DNA from: CAVUDO01 sp963740255
GTDB lineage: Bacteria > Actinomycetota > Actinomycetes > Mycobacteriales > Cryptosporangiaceae
Length of the DNA stretch: 64,000 nt
Assembly (NCBI GenBank): GCA_963740255.1
Contig: CAVUDO010000005.1
Span: 186,001-250,000 of the forward strand
Direction: 5' to 3'
Under the pieces are notes generated by a model. The model saw nothing but the letters and a program-made list of their open reading frames with translations, did no database searches and had not been told where the DNA came from. This document shows, piece by piece, positions 17,969-27,352 of this stretch. The first letter of the stretch is position 1. Each line of letters starts with the position of its first letter. Position numbers and translations under genes: made by a program.

Positions 17969-20584
17969 GGCGTACCTCCGGTCAGTGCGGACGTTCGGGT
18001 CTTCAGGGGCGCCGGCGGCGTGCGCCAGCCGAGCCACGCCGCCCGGACTCGCGCCACCGGAGGTCGAGGTGCGGCCGGCCGGGTCGGCCGCCAGGTCGGG
18101 CACCGGATCGGTCGTGGGTTCGGTGCCGGCGGCCAGACCGGTGAGCAGGTCGCCGCAGGTCTGGGCGCAGCCGCCGCAGCCGGTGGTGGCGTGGGTGCGT
18201 TCGGCCAGCGCGTCCACGGTGCGGACGCCCTGGCCGAACGCCGCGACGATGTCCTGTCTGCTCACGCCGTTGCACCGGCAGACCGGTGTGCGCACGGCAC
18301 GCCGCCCGGACGGGGTGGCGGCGGAAACCCGGGTCACCGAGACCGCGCAGACCTTGAACTCCGGCATCCGGGAGATCGGGTCGAGCGCGTCGTTGGTGAC
18401 CAGGTTCGCGCTGCCGGGGCCGGCCCAGTGGAACGGCATGAACACGGTGTCGGGGCGGATCGAGTCGGTGACCCGGGCGGCGGCCCGCGCCTCGCCCCGG
18501 CTGCTGGCCACCCGCACCAGGTCGCCTTCCTGGACGGCCAGCCGGGTGGCCAGGTCGGGGTGCAGTTCCACGTACGGCTCGGGCTCGGCCGCCACCAGCG
18601 CGGGCACCAGCCGGGTCTGCGCACCGGACTGGTAGTGCTGCAGCACCCGCCCGGTGACCAGGTACACCGGCGCGTCCGGACGGACGTCGTCGGCCACCGG
18701 CTGGTGCGCGACGGCCACCATCCGGGCCCGCCCGTCCGGGGTGGCGAACCGGTCGAGGAAAACCCGCGGCGTGCCGGGGTGCGGGCCGCCCGATGACGCG
18801 TCCGATGGGGGCTCGCCCGGCGCGGCGGCGGGCTGGGCGGGGCACGGCCAGAACAGCGCCTCACCCGCGTCCAGCCGCTCCCAGGTGATGCCGGAGTAGT
18901 CGGCCGGCCCGCCCGCGCTCGCCCGCCGCAGCTCCGCGAACACCGCAGCGGGGTCGGCCGGCATGGCGCCGTCCGGGACGAAACGGGACGCCGCGAGCCG
19001 GCTGGTGAGCCCGGCCAGCACGTCCAGGTCGCTCCGCACCCCGTCCGGCGGCGGCGTGGCCACCTGCCGCCGCACCACCCGGCCTTCCAGACTGGTCATC
19101 GTCCCGGACTCCTCGGCCCACTGGGTGACCGGGAAGACCACGTCGGCCAGCATCGCCGTCTCCGAGGCGACCACGTCGCAGACCACCAGCAGGTCCAGCG
19201 CGTCCAGCCGTTCGAGGATCCTGCCGGCCCGCGGCCCGGACACCACCAGGTTGCTGCCCTGCACGAGCAGCGCCCGCGGGCCGGGGCTGCCGTCGGGCAG
19301 CGTGGCGCCCAACGCGTGCAGCAGTTCGGTCGCCGACGGGCCCACGCCGGGCAGCGACGCCGGGTCGACACCCCACACCCCGGCCACGTGCTCCCGCGCC
19401 GCCGGGTCGTCGATCCGCCGGTATCCGGGCAGCTGGTCGGCCTTCTGGCCGTGCTCGCGGCCGCCCTGTCCGTTGCCCTGGCCGGTGAGGCAGCCGTACC
19501 CGCTGCCCACCCGGCCGGGCAGCCCCAGCGCGAGCGCCAGGTCGATGGCCGCCGTCACGGTGTCGGTGCCCTTGGTGTGCTGCTCGGCCCCACGTCCCGT
19601 GAGGACGAACGCCCCGCGACCGCCGTGGGCCGGGGCAGCGGCGGCGAGCAGCCGGGCCGCCTGCCGAAGCAGCGCGGCCGGCACGCCGGTCACCGACTCG
19701 GTGTGCTCGGGCCACCACCCGACCGCGGCCCGTGCCACCTGCTCGAAGCCCGTGGTGCGCGCTGCCACGTACTCCTCGTCCACCAGCCGCCCCGCCACCA
19801 CGACGTGCAGGAGGCCGGATAACAGCGCCAGGTCGGTGCCCGGCTTCGGCTGGAGGTGGACGCCGGCCCCGTCGTCGCAGAGCAGGGCGGTCGCCGTCCG
19901 GCGTGGGTCGATCACGATCAGGCCACCGGCGGCCCGCGCGCCGGCCAGGTGGGCCACCGCGGGCGGCATCGTCTCGGCGATGTTCGAGCCGACCAGCAGC
20001 ACGGCGTCGGCCCCGCCGAGGTCGGCCAGCGGGAACGGCAACCCGCGGTCCAGTCCGAACGCCCGCAGCCCGGCGGCGGCCGCGGACGACATGCAGAACC
20101 GGCCGTTGTAGTCGATGTTCGGCGTCTTCAGCACCACCCGCGCGAACTTCCCCAGCGCGTACGCCTTCTCGTTCGTCAGCCCGCCGCCGCCGAACACCGC
20201 CACCGCACCCGGCCCGTGCTCGGCCTGCAATGCCGCGAAACGGCCCGCTACCAGGTCCAACGCCGCATCCCAGGACGCCTCGCGCAGCGCGCCGTCGGTC
20301 CCCCGCACCAGGGGTGTCCTCAGCCGGCCCGGCGAGGCGAGGACGTCCGGCGCCGTCCAGCCCTTCTGGCACAGGCCGCCGCGGTTCGTGGGGAACTCCC
20401 GCGCCGCCACCCGGACCGGCGCCGGGCCGGCCGGATCGGCGTGCAGCGTCGTCGCGCACTGCAGGGCGCAGTACGGACAGTGCGTCGAGACCCCGGGCGC
20501 CTGGCTGGCGTCCGGGGCGGCGGCGGGAGTGCCGGCGGGTCCGGCCGTCATCGCGACGGCGGCCGGACCCGCGGGGTCAGACAC
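17969..20584 (-). CDS. nasA: Assimilatory nitrate reductase catalytic subunit with C-terminal [2Fe-2S] domain; no stop before nirB
   Basis: Start GTG 20584 overlaps the narK stop by eight bases. Cys36, Cys39, Cys43 and Cys72 bind the N-terminal [4Fe-4S] cluster. Cys164 in GRFCMSSAAA is the Mo ligand. A DMSO-reductase-type Moco domain fills the middle, and the C-terminus (CRCNGVSRQDIV ... CGGCAQTCGDLL) is a BFD-like [2Fe-2S] domain as in bacterial NasA. It reduces nitrate to nitrite in the cytoplasm. The conserved protein ends near 18125, but the frame runs on through about 55 codons straight into NirB with no stop. Either a NasA-NirB fusion is made or a stop has been lost. Confidence 0.86.
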
Positions 20585-21941
20585 GGGCGACGCCCATGGC
20601 GGCTGTCCGTCGCATGTAGACCAGCCAGGTGACCAGCAGACACACGGCGTAGAAGCCGACGAAGACGTACAGCGCGGGGATCAGCGAGCCCGACGAGGTG
20701 GTCGACAGCGCGAAGCCGCGGGGCACCAGGAACCCGCCGTACGCCCCGATCGCCGACGCGATGCCGATGCAGGCCGCCGCCTCCCGCCGGGCCTTCCGCT
20801 TCGCCTCGGCCTCGTCGCCGTCGAGCAGCGCCTGGGCGTGGAAGATCGCCGGGATCATCCGGTAGGTCGAGCCGTTCCCCGCGCCGCTGAAGACGAACAG
20901 GACCAGGAACGCCGTCAGGAACAGCGCGAAGCTGTGCATCCGCAGCGCACCGACCACCCCGAGCGCGCCGCCGGCCATCACCACGAAGCTCACCGCCGTC
21001 ACCCGGGCGCCGCCGAACCGGTCGGCCAGCAGCCCGCCCAGCGGCCGGGCCAGCGAGCCCACCAGCGGCCCGAGGAACGCGACGGCCGCCACCGGGACGA
21101 CCGGGAACTGGGTCTTGACCAGCAGCGGGAACGCCGCGCTGTACCCGATGAACGAACCGAACGTGCCGATGTAGAGGAAGGACATGATCCAGGTGTGCCT
21201 GCGCTTCGCGGCCGCGACCGAGGCGCCGAAGTCCGCCTTCGCGCTGGTCAGGTTGTCCATGTACCGCCAGGCCAGGAACGCCGCGAGGATCGCCAGCGGG
21301 ATCCAGATCAGGCCGGCGCGCTCCAGCGCGAACCCGCCGCCGATCACGATCACCAGCGGCACGGCCAGCTGCACCACGGCCACCCCGAGGTTGCCGCCGG
21401 CCGCGTTCAGGCCGAGCGCCCAGCCCTTCTCCTTCTGCGGGTAGAAGAACGAGATGTTGGCCATGCTGGAGGCGAAGTTTCCGCCGCCGACGCCGGCGAG
21501 CGCGGCCAGCAGCACCATCACCCAGAACGGCGTCGAAGGCTGTCCGACGACGTAGGCCAGCCCGGCCGCGGGGACGACGAGCAGCAGCGCCGAGACGATC
21601 GTCCAGTTGCGCCCGCCGAACTTCGGCACCGCGAACGTGTAGGGCAGCCGCAGCGTCGCGCCCACCAGGCTCGGCACCGCGACCAGCCAGAACAGCTGGT
21701 CCTGGGTGAACGTGAAGCCGGCCGCGGGCAGCGACACCGCGACGATGCTCCAGAGCTGCCAGACCGAGAAGCCCAGGAACTCCGCGAAGATCGAGAAGAC
21801 GAGGTTGCGCCGGGCGATGCGCTTGCCGGTGGACTCCCAGAACCCGGCATCCTCGGGGTCGTAGTCGTCGATCCAGCGGCCGGCACGGAGTGCTCCCGGC
21901 GCGTGGGGTGCGAGTGTCGGGTCTGCCGTGGTCGTTGCCAT
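20577..21941 (-). CDS. narK: NarK-family nitrate/nitrite transporter
   Basis: 454 residues, ATG 21941 with GGAGG upstream. A major facilitator with about 12 membrane segments. The nitrate signature appears as GVGGGNFASSMANISFFYP and later FVFSGAGNGSTYRMIP, the two conserved glycine-rich motifs of the NNP family. It imports nitrate (and may export nitrite) for NasA and NirBD, encoded downstream on the same strand; it is probably the first gene of that operon. A cytoplasmic N-terminal extension of about 45 residues is typical for actinobacterial members. Confidence 0.92.
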   Translation of the reverse strand: MATTTADPTLAPHAPGALRAGRWIDDYDPEDAGFWESTGKRIARRNLVFSIFAEFLGFSVWQLWSIVAVSLPAAGFTFTQDQLFWLVAVPSLVGATLRLPYTFAVPKFGGRNWTIVSALLLVVPAAGLAYVVGQPSTPFWVMVLLAALAGVGGGNFASSMANISFFYPQKEKGWALGLNAAGGNLGVAVVQLAVPLVIVIGGGFALERAGLIWIPLAILAAFLAWRYMDNLTSAKADFGASVAAAKRRHTWIMSFLYIGTFGSFIGYSAAFPLLVKTQFPVVPVAAVAFLGPLVGSLARPLGGLLADRFGGARVTAVSFVVMAGGALGVVGALRMHSFALFLTAFLVLFVFSGAGNGSTYRMIPAIFHAQALLDGDEAEAKRKARREAAACIGIASAIGAYGGFLVPRGFALSTTSSGSLIPALYVFVGFYAVCLLVTWLVYMRRTAAMGVARV

Positions 21942-22156
21942 GGAGTCCTCCTGCGGCGGGCCGGGCGGCGGCGGGTGGCGACGACGACATCGGCGGCACT
22001 GCGCAGGAACCTAGAGAGAACTTGTTAACACGCCAGGCCGCGGCCGTTACCTCGCTGCAACGTCTTCCACACAAGCCCCTCGGGCCGTTGTGAAGCCTCC
22101 TGAACTGCGGCGGAGCGGGGTTGCCACTTCTTTGCTACCCGAAGTAGCATCGGGGT
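21942..22156 (-). promoter_or_regulatory. narK promoter region
   Basis: 215 bases between narK and the divergent mazEF-type genes. GTTAAC lies at 22024-22029 and GTTAC at 22046-22050, elements that could belong to degenerate GlnR half-sites (consensus GTnAC-n6-GAAAC). I cannot fit a convincing full GlnR box, so this is only a candidate. GlnR/NnaR control is expected from other actinobacteria. Confidence 0.3.
22121..22150 (+). promoter_or_regulatory. mazEF-type promoter with overlapping palindromic operator
   Basis: TTGCCA (22121-22126), an 18-base spacer and TAGCAT (22145-22150) form a good housekeeping promoter. The predicted transcript starts at about 22157, the A of the antitoxin ATG, so the mRNA is probably leaderless. 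TGCTAC-CCGAA-GTAGCA (22133-22149) is a perfect inverted repeat across the -10 element, placed where an autorepressing antitoxin would bind. Confidence 0.65.
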
Positions 22157-22378
22157 ATGAAAGTGAGTGTCAGCCTGCCGGACGACGACGTGGACTTCCT
22201 GGACGCCTATGCCCGCGCACAGGGGTACGGGTCGCGCTCCGCGGTCGTCCACAAGGCCGTCGAGCTGCTGCGGGTCGGCCAGCTCAGCAGTGCCTACGAG
22301 GACGCCTGGAACACCTGGAGCGACTCGGACGATGCCGCCGCCTGGGACGCCGCCAGCGCGGACGGCCTCGACCCCTGA
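22157..22378 (+). CDS. Ribbon-helix-helix antitoxin (MazE-like)
   Basis: 73 residues starting at ATG 22157. The N-terminus MKVSVSLPDDDVDFLDAYA then GSRSAVVHKAVELLR is a ribbon-helix-helix DNA-binding fold. The acidic C-terminal tail (AWNTWSDSDDAAAWD) is the kind that wraps and blocks a MazF-like toxin. There is no Shine-Dalgarno sequence and the promoter -10 is only six bases upstream, so translation is likely leaderless. Stop and toxin start share TGATG at 22376-22380, coupling the two. Probably represses its own operon via the palindrome at 22133-22149. Confidence 0.85.
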   Translation: MKVSVSLPDDDVDFLDAYARAQGYGSRSAVVHKAVELLRVGQLSSAYEDAWNTWSDSDDAAAWDAASADGLDP

Positions 22379-22725
22379 TGCGCCGGGGCGAGATCCGGAT
22401 GGTGAACCTCGATCCGGTCCAGGGCTCCGAGGCCGGCAAGATCCGTCCGGCCGTGGTGGTCAGCAACGACGCCGCCAACGCGACAGCCGTCCGGCTCGGG
22501 CGCGGCGTGGTGACGGTCGTCCCGGTGACGTCGAACGTCGAACGGGTCTACCCGTTCCAGGTGCTGCTTCCCGCCGCCGCGACCGGGCTGGCGCACGACT
22601 CCAAGGCCCAGGCCGAGCAGGTCAGGTCCGTCGCGGTCCACCGGGTCGGCGCACGGCGCGGCGCGGTCCCCCCGACGCTCGTCCGCGCCCTCGACCAGGC
22701 GCTCCGGCTCCACCTCGCCCTCTGA
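22378..22725 (+). CDS. MazF-like (PemK/CcdB-fold) endoribonuclease toxin
   Basis: 115 residues from ATG 22378. MRRGEIRMVNLDPVQGSEAG then KIRPAVVVSND are the hallmark first strands of MazF/PemK toxins. VVPVTSNVERVYPFQV and SKAQAEQVRSV continue the SH3-like barrel with the usual Ser and Gln/Glu-rich region. MazF proteins cut mRNA at short specific sequences and stop growth when the antitoxin is degraded. Target sequence cannot be read from the protein. Upstream antitoxin overlaps by one base. Confidence 0.88.
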   Translation: MRRGEIRMVNLDPVQGSEAGKIRPAVVVSNDAANATAVRLGRGVVTVVPVTSNVERVYPFQVLLPAAATGLAHDSKAQAEQVRSVAVHRVGARRGAVPPTLVRALDQALRLHLAL

Positions 22726-22799
22726 CCGCTCGGCTTGTCCGGCGTGGTTAGGTTCCCGCCGACACTGCCAAGGCGTCGCTGCTGGTCGGCGCGACGGAT

Positions 22800-23834
22800 T
22801 CAGTGCGCGGCGCCGCGGACGGTGTCGGTGTAGGACGGGGAGTCCGGTCGGCCGGTGGCGTGCCGCATCGCGTGGGCGACGGCGCGACTGACGCAGTCGG
22901 CGGCCGCGGTGAGGACCCCGTGGAACACGACCGGGCCGGCCTCGGTGCCGGTGCCCGTGGCCAGCGCGAACACCGTGTCGCCGTCGAACATCGTGTGCAC
23001 GGGGCGGATCGCCCGGGCCATCCCGTCGTGGCCGATGCCGGCGAGCTTGGCGCACCGCGCCTTGGCCAGCGACGCGTCGGTGGCCACCACGGCGAGCGTG
23101 GTGTGGAACCCGTCCGAACCGGTGCCGGCGCCGCGGCCCTGCGCGGATGCACCCACCGGCGGCGCCGGGAACTCGTCCGGCAGGCCGCAGCGCACGCCGT
23201 ACAGCCCGCCCGTGGCTGCGTCCACTGTAGAGCCGATCGCGTTCACGACGACCAGGGCGGCGACAGTGACCCCGTCGTCGAGGACCGCCGACGCCGAGCC
23301 CACGCCGCCGGCCAGGCCGCCGGCCACCGCACCGGTGCCGGCCCCGACCGATCCCTGCGCCGGCGTACCGTCGCCCTGCAGCGCCGCGTCGTAGGCGTCC
23401 GCTCCCATCGCGGCGTCCGGCGTCGCGCGGAAGTCGCCGCCACGGCCCAGGTCGTAGATCACCGCGGCCGGGACGATCGGGACGACGTGCGCCGGATCCA
23501 CACCGACGGCGAAGCCGACACCGGCGTCCGCGAGCCGGCGCAGCACCCCGTCCGCGGCGGCCAGCCCGTACGCCGACCCGCCCGCGAGCACGACGGCGTG
23601 TGCCCGCTCGACGAGGTTGCGGGGATCGAGGGCGTCGGTCTCCCGGGTGCCGGGGCCGCCGCCGCGGACGTCCACGCCCGCCACCGCACCGTGCGGGCCC
23701 GCGAGCACCACCGTGACGCCGGTCCGCCAGCCGTCGCCGACCCGCTGGGCGTGCCCCACCCGCAGGCCCGCGACATCGACCAGCGAGTTCGTCGGCCCCG
23801 GACGCGGACCGGCCGGAGACGGACCGTCGGTCAT
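22800..23834 (-). CDS. P1 family peptidase (DmpA/S58 type)
   Basis: 344 residues from ATG 23834; no strong ribosome site. The S58/DmpA family makes precursors that cleave themselves into two chains and act as aminopeptidases or related amidases. GGSAYGLAAADGV and GDGTPAQGSVGAGTGA are conserved family segments. The nucleophile expected at the start of the small subunit would lie in the C-terminal part (GSDGFHTTLAVVATDA), but the exact residue is not clear to me. Stands alone between the toxin gene and a divergent kinase-like gene. Physiological substrate unknown. Confidence 0.8.
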   Translation of the reverse strand: MTDGPSPAGPRPGPTNSLVDVAGLRVGHAQRVGDGWRTGVTVVLAGPHGAVAGVDVRGGGPGTRETDALDPRNLVERAHAVVLAGGSAYGLAAADGVLRRLADAGVGFAVGVDPAHVVPIVPAAVIYDLGRGGDFRATPDAAMGADAYDAALQGDGTPAQGSVGAGTGAVAGGLAGGVGSASAVLDDGVTVAALVVVNAIGSTVDAATGGLYGVRCGLPDEFPAPPVGASAQGRGAGTGSDGFHTTLAVVATDASLAKARCAKLAGIGHDGMARAIRPVHTMFDGDTVFALATGTGTEAGPVVFHGVLTAAADCVSRAVAHAMRHATGRPDSPSYTDTVRGAAH

Positions 23835-24078
23835 GCCGGGGTGCCGCGGCCGTGCCGGGCGGCGAGCGACAGCGCGGCCATGGCCACCTCCCGGTGCTCC
23901 AGGCACTCTCCGGTGTCTACTCACCGACAGTGCGTCGCGGCGCTTACCGTACCTGGGAGCCCGCCGGCCGGGCGGCCGCCGTTCGTCCCTCGGGTGGGAC
24001 GTGTACCGGTGTCGGCAGCGAGGCGGTTCCCGGCGTCCACCGGTTCGAGGTCGGCGGCGGCGCACTAGCGTCGGTGCC

Positions 24079-24969
24079 GTGGACTTGGCGTACCTGCGGG
24101 CACACCCGCAGAACATCCCCCGGCTGGTCGAGCACCAGCGGATCCGGGCGACCCCGCTCGGCCACGGGCCGGGCGGGCGCACCGAGCGGTGGACGCTCGA
24201 CGACGGCACCGACCTGTTCGCGAAAGTCCGCGAGGACGCCCCGGACGGCTTCTTCGCCGCCGAGGCCGCCGGGCTGCGGTGGCTCGCCGAGGCCGGCACG
24301 GTGCGCGTCCCCGAGGTGATCGCCGCGGACGCCACCCTGCTCGTCACGACCTGGGTGGACCGCACACCCGCGACACCGGACGCCGCCGAGGCGTTCGGGC
24401 GCGGCCTGGCCGGGCTGCACGCCGCCGGCGCCCCGACGTTCGGCCTGGACCGGCCCGGCTGGATCGCCACCCTGCCGCTGGACAACACCCCGGAACCGGA
24501 CTGGCCCACGTTCTACGTCGAGCGCCGCTGCCGGCCCTACCTGCGCCTGGCCCGGGACGCCGGCACCTTCGACGCGGACGAGACCACAGCGGTCGAACGG
24601 GCGCTGGACCGGGTGGCTGGCGGGGCCGGCGGGGCTGGCGGCGCTGGCGGGGCTGGCGGCGCCGAACCGCCGGCCCGGCTGCACGGCGACCTCTGGTCGG
24701 GCAACCTGCTGTTCGGCCGCGAGGGTGCCTGGCTGGTCGACCCGGCCGCCCACGGCGGACACCGGGAGACCGACCTGGCGATGCTCGACCTGTTCGGCGC
24801 CCCGCACCTCGACCGGCTGCGGGCGGCGTACCACGAGGCCGCCCCGCTCGCCGACGGCTGGCGCGACCGGCTCGGCCTGCACCAGCTGCACCCGCTACTC
24901 GTGCACTGTGCGCTGTTCGGGCGCGGGTACGCGGGCCAGGCCCTGCGCGCGGCCCGCACCGTCGGCTGA
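24079..24969 (+). CDS. Fructosamine kinase family protein
   Basis: 296 residues from GTG 24079. The APH-like kinase core includes RLHGDLWSGNLLF (catalytic HGD loop) and LVDPAAHGGHRETDLAML (metal-binding DPA in place of DFG), both diagnostic of FN3K-type kinases that phosphorylate ketoamine adducts on proteins and so remove glycation. A GGA-repeat insertion of about 14 residues precedes the catalytic loop. The 3' end overlaps the convergent DUF998 gene by 75 bases. Monocistronic. Confidence 0.85.
   Translation: MDLAYLRAHPQNIPRLVEHQRIRATPLGHGPGGRTERWTLDDGTDLFAKVREDAPDGFFAAEAAGLRWLAEAGTVRVPEVIAADATLLVTTWVDRTPATPDAAEAFGRGLAGLHAAGAPTFGLDRPGWIATLPLDNTPEPDWPTFYVERRCRPYLRLARDAGTFDADETTAVERALDRVAGGAGGAGGAGGAGGAEPPARLHGDLWSGNLLFGREGAWLVDPAAHGGHRETDLAMLDLFGAPHLDRLRAAYHEAAPLADGWRDRLGLHQLHPLLVHCALFGRGYAGQALRAARTVG
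24616..24662 (+). repeat. GGA-coding microrepeat
   Basis: Five imperfect 9-base units (GGCGGGGCT/GGCGGCGCT) code a Gly-Gly-Ala string inside the fructosamine kinase gene. Such slippage-prone repeats vary in copy number, and this one may mark an insertion relative to homologues. Confidence 0.75.
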
Positions 24970-25719
24970 ACCCACCGGCGGGGGTGCGTTCGCCTGCCGG
25001 CGGCGCTTGCGCAGGCCGAGCTGGAACCCGACGGCGGCCAGCCAGACCAGCGCGGCCACCGTCGCGGTGCGCTCGGCAATTCCATTGAGGACGCCATGTG
25101 ACTGGATCAGCATCGCGATGCCGGTCAGCGCCACCGCGCCGCCCGCCACCACCGCCGCCGCACCCGAGACCACCCGGACACCCTTCGCGGCATGTCCCCG
25201 CGCCAGCACGTACATCGCGGCCACCGCACAGGCGAAGCCGAGCGCGGACACGCCCGCGTGCAGGATGTCGGTGGTCGTGGTGGCCGCGTCGTGCGGCGGA
25301 AGCGGGCAGCCGGGCGAGCACCGGATCGCACCGGACGCCACGAAGAACGGTGCCGCGCCGGCCAGCAGCGCGGCGGCGTTCCCCAACGCCAGCGCCGAGA
25401 ACCGGGCCGCCAGTTCGCCCGGGGACAGCTCCGGCTCGCCCCCGTCGGCCGCGTCGTCGCCCGGCAGGGACGGCACCGACATCGCCAGGCTGACCGCGAG
25501 CAGTGCGATCGCGGCCGAGGCGACCCACACCGAGCCGCGGTAGAGCGCGGCCGTGGGGGCGTCGAGGACGCCGAGCTCGCTCAGGTAGTCCGACACCCGG
25601 ACCGCGGCGCCCGCGCCCACCAGGCCGACGACGGCCAGCACCGCTCCCGCCGCCGCACCGATCGCGCACACCCGCGCCGCGGTCGCGCGCCCCGCCCCAA
25701 CAGTCTCACTCCCGGTCAT
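24895..25719 (-). CDS. DUF998 family membrane protein
   Basis: 274 residues from ATG 25719. Six to seven hydrophobic segments are visible, the first at about 18-40 (VCAIGAAAGAVLAVVGLVGAG). DYLSELGVLDAPTAALYRGS matches the conserved loop of DUF998 proteins, and PLPPHDAATTTTDILHAGVSA is the second conserved loop. Function unknown, located in the cytoplasmic membrane. The last 25 codons are antisense to the end of the fructosamine kinase gene, giving an unusually charged, possibly dispensable C-terminus. Confidence 0.75.
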   Translation of the reverse strand: MTGSETVGAGRATAARVCAIGAAAGAVLAVVGLVGAGAAVRVSDYLSELGVLDAPTAALYRGSVWVASAAIALLAVSLAMSVPSLPGDDAADGGEPELSPGELAARFSALALGNAAALLAGAAPFFVASGAIRCSPGCPLPPHDAATTTTDILHAGVSALGFACAVAAMYVLARGHAAKGVRVVSGAAAVVAGGAVALTGIAMLIQSHGVLNGIAERTATVAALVWLAAVGFQLGLRKRRRQANAPPPVGSADGAGRAQGLARVPAPEQRTVHE

Positions 25720-25904
25720 CGCTGCATCCTAAGCAGCGCCCGCACACCCGTCCTGGCCAGACGCGACCGTAGATGGGCGGGTCGTCCCTGTCGAGGACCT
25801 CCGCGCGGCATCCGGGCCTGGACGAGCTGCTCGACGTCGTGCCGGATGATGCCGGGCGTCCGCGTCCTCTGCCGTGGTCAGCACACGGGGTTACGCTGGC
25901 GAAC

Positions 25905-27005
25905 ATGGTCACCGTGCCGCTCGGACTGCCGGCCGTGCCCGGGCCGTCGGCCGGCACGGACGCCCCCCCGCGCAAGCCGGCCGTCACCGATCTCCCGGAC
26001 GGGCGTCCCGCGCACCCCGGGTTGCTCGACCGCTTCGGCCGCGTCGCCACCGACCTGCGCGTCTCGCTCACCGACCGCTGCAACCTGCGGTGCACCTACT
26101 GCATGCCGCCCGAGGGCCTGGCCTGGCTGCCCCGGAACGAACAGCTCACCGACGACGAAGTCGTCCGGCTGATCCGGGTGGCGGTGGAACGCCTCGGTGT
26201 GGCCGAGGTGCGGTTCACCGGGGGCGAGCCGCTGCTGCGGCCCGGCCTGGCCGACATCGTCACGGCGGTCGGCGCGCTGGAGCCCCGCCCGACGACCAGT
26301 CTGACCACGAACGCCCTCGGGCTCGAACGGATCGCGGGGGCGCTGGCGGCCGCCGGGCTCGACCGGGTGAACATCTCGCTGGACACCCTCGACGCCGGCA
26401 CGTTCAAGGCGCTCTCCCACCGCGACCGGCTCGGCGACACGCTGGCCGGGATCGAGGCCGCGAAGGCCGCCGGCCTGTCCCCGGTGAAGCTCAACGCCGT
26501 CCTGCTGCGCGGGGTGAACGACGGCGAGGCGGTGCCGCTCGCGGAGTTCGCGCTGGCGCACGGCTACGAGCTGCGGTTCATCGAGCAGATGCCGCTGGAC
26601 GCCCAGCATTCCTGGAGCCGGGCCGAGATGGTCACCGCCGAGGAGATCCTGGCCGTACTGCGCACCCGGTGGTCGCTCACCGCCGACCCGGTCGTGCGCG
26701 GCGCCGCCCCGGCCGAGACCTGGCTGGTGGACGGCGGCCCGGCCCGGATCGGCGTGATCGCCTCGGTCAACCGTCCGTTCTGCGGTGCCTGCGACCGCAC
26801 CCGGCTCACGGCCGACGGCCAGATCCGCGACTGCCTGTTCGCCACCGACGAGACCGACCTGCGCGGGCTGCTGCGGGGCGGCGCGTCCGACGACGAGCTG
26901 GCCGACGCCTGGCGCACGGCGATGTGGGGCAAGCGGGCCGGGCACGGCATCGACGACCCGTCGTTCCTGCAACCCGACCGGCCGATGTCGGCGATCGGCG
27001 GCTGA
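25905..27005 (+). CDS. moaA: GTP 3',8-cyclase MoaA
   Basis: 366 residues from ATG 25905. Radical-SAM enzyme for the first step of molybdenum cofactor synthesis (GTP to 3',8-cyclo-GTP). Cys59, Cys63 and Cys66 in DRCNLRCTYCMPPEG bind the SAM [4Fe-4S] cluster. The second cluster is bound by FCGACDRTRL and DCLF near the C-terminus. The protein ends in the conserved Gly-Gly. moaD follows three bases later, while moaC, moaB, moeA and moaE are 12-15 kb away. Confidence 0.95.
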   Translation: MVTVPLGLPAVPGPSAGTDAPPRKPAVTDLPDGRPAHPGLLDRFGRVATDLRVSLTDRCNLRCTYCMPPEGLAWLPRNEQLTDDEVVRLIRVAVERLGVAEVRFTGGEPLLRPGLADIVTAVGALEPRPTTSLTTNALGLERIAGALAAAGLDRVNISLDTLDAGTFKALSHRDRLGDTLAGIEAAKAAGLSPVKLNAVLLRGVNDGEAVPLAEFALAHGYELRFIEQMPLDAQHSWSRAEMVTAEEILAVLRTRWSLTADPVVRGAAPAETWLVDGGPARIGVIASVNRPFCGACDRTRLTADGQIRDCLFATDETDLRGLLRGGASDDELADAWRTAMWGKRAGHGIDDPSFLQPDRPMSAIGG

Positions 27006-27007
27006 CC

Positions 27008-27352
27008 ATGACGCTCCAGCGAAGCCCGGACATGGCGCCCGGCACCGCCCGGCCGACCGACGACGCGACGCCCGCCGCCACGCCCCCTGCCGGCGCCGAG
27101 GCCGGACCCGTGCCGGTGCGGGTGCGGTACTTCGCCGGCGCCAAGGCGGCGGCCGGGGTGGCCGAGGAGCAGTTCGCGGCCACCGACGTGGCCGACCTGC
27201 TCGAACGCCTCGCGGCCGGCCACGGGGACGGGCTGGCCCGGGTGCTGGCCGCCTGCTCCTACCTGGTCGACGGGGTTGCCGTACGCGACCGGTCGGCCCG
27301 CCTGGCGGCCGGGGCGACTGTCGACGTGCTGCCCCCGTTCGCCGGCGGCTAG
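27008..27352 (+). CDS. moaD: MoaD/ThiS family sulfur carrier, molybdopterin synthase small subunit
   Basis: 114 residues from ATG 27008; the first ATG is used here, but the family-like part starts near VPVRVRYFAGAKAAAG (about residue 35), so a shorter start such as ATG 27032 is possible. Beta-grasp fold with the C-terminal PPFAGG whose Gly-Gly is thiocarboxylated. It donates sulfur, with MoaE, to make molybdopterin. Directly downstream of moaA. Confidence 0.9.
   Translation: MTLQRSPDMAPGTARPTDDATPAATPPAGAEAGPVPVRVRYFAGAKAAAGVAEEQFAATDVADLLERLAAGHGDGLARVLAACSYLVDGVAVRDRSARLAAGATVDVLPPFAGG

Noticed and set aside
24616..24662. CRISPR-like or regulatory repeat
   Set aside because: Short in-frame GGA units inside a gene; a coding microrepeat.
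25720..25904. Moco riboswitch before moaA
   Set aside because: No conserved Moco-RNA stem pattern could be drawn in the 185 bases.
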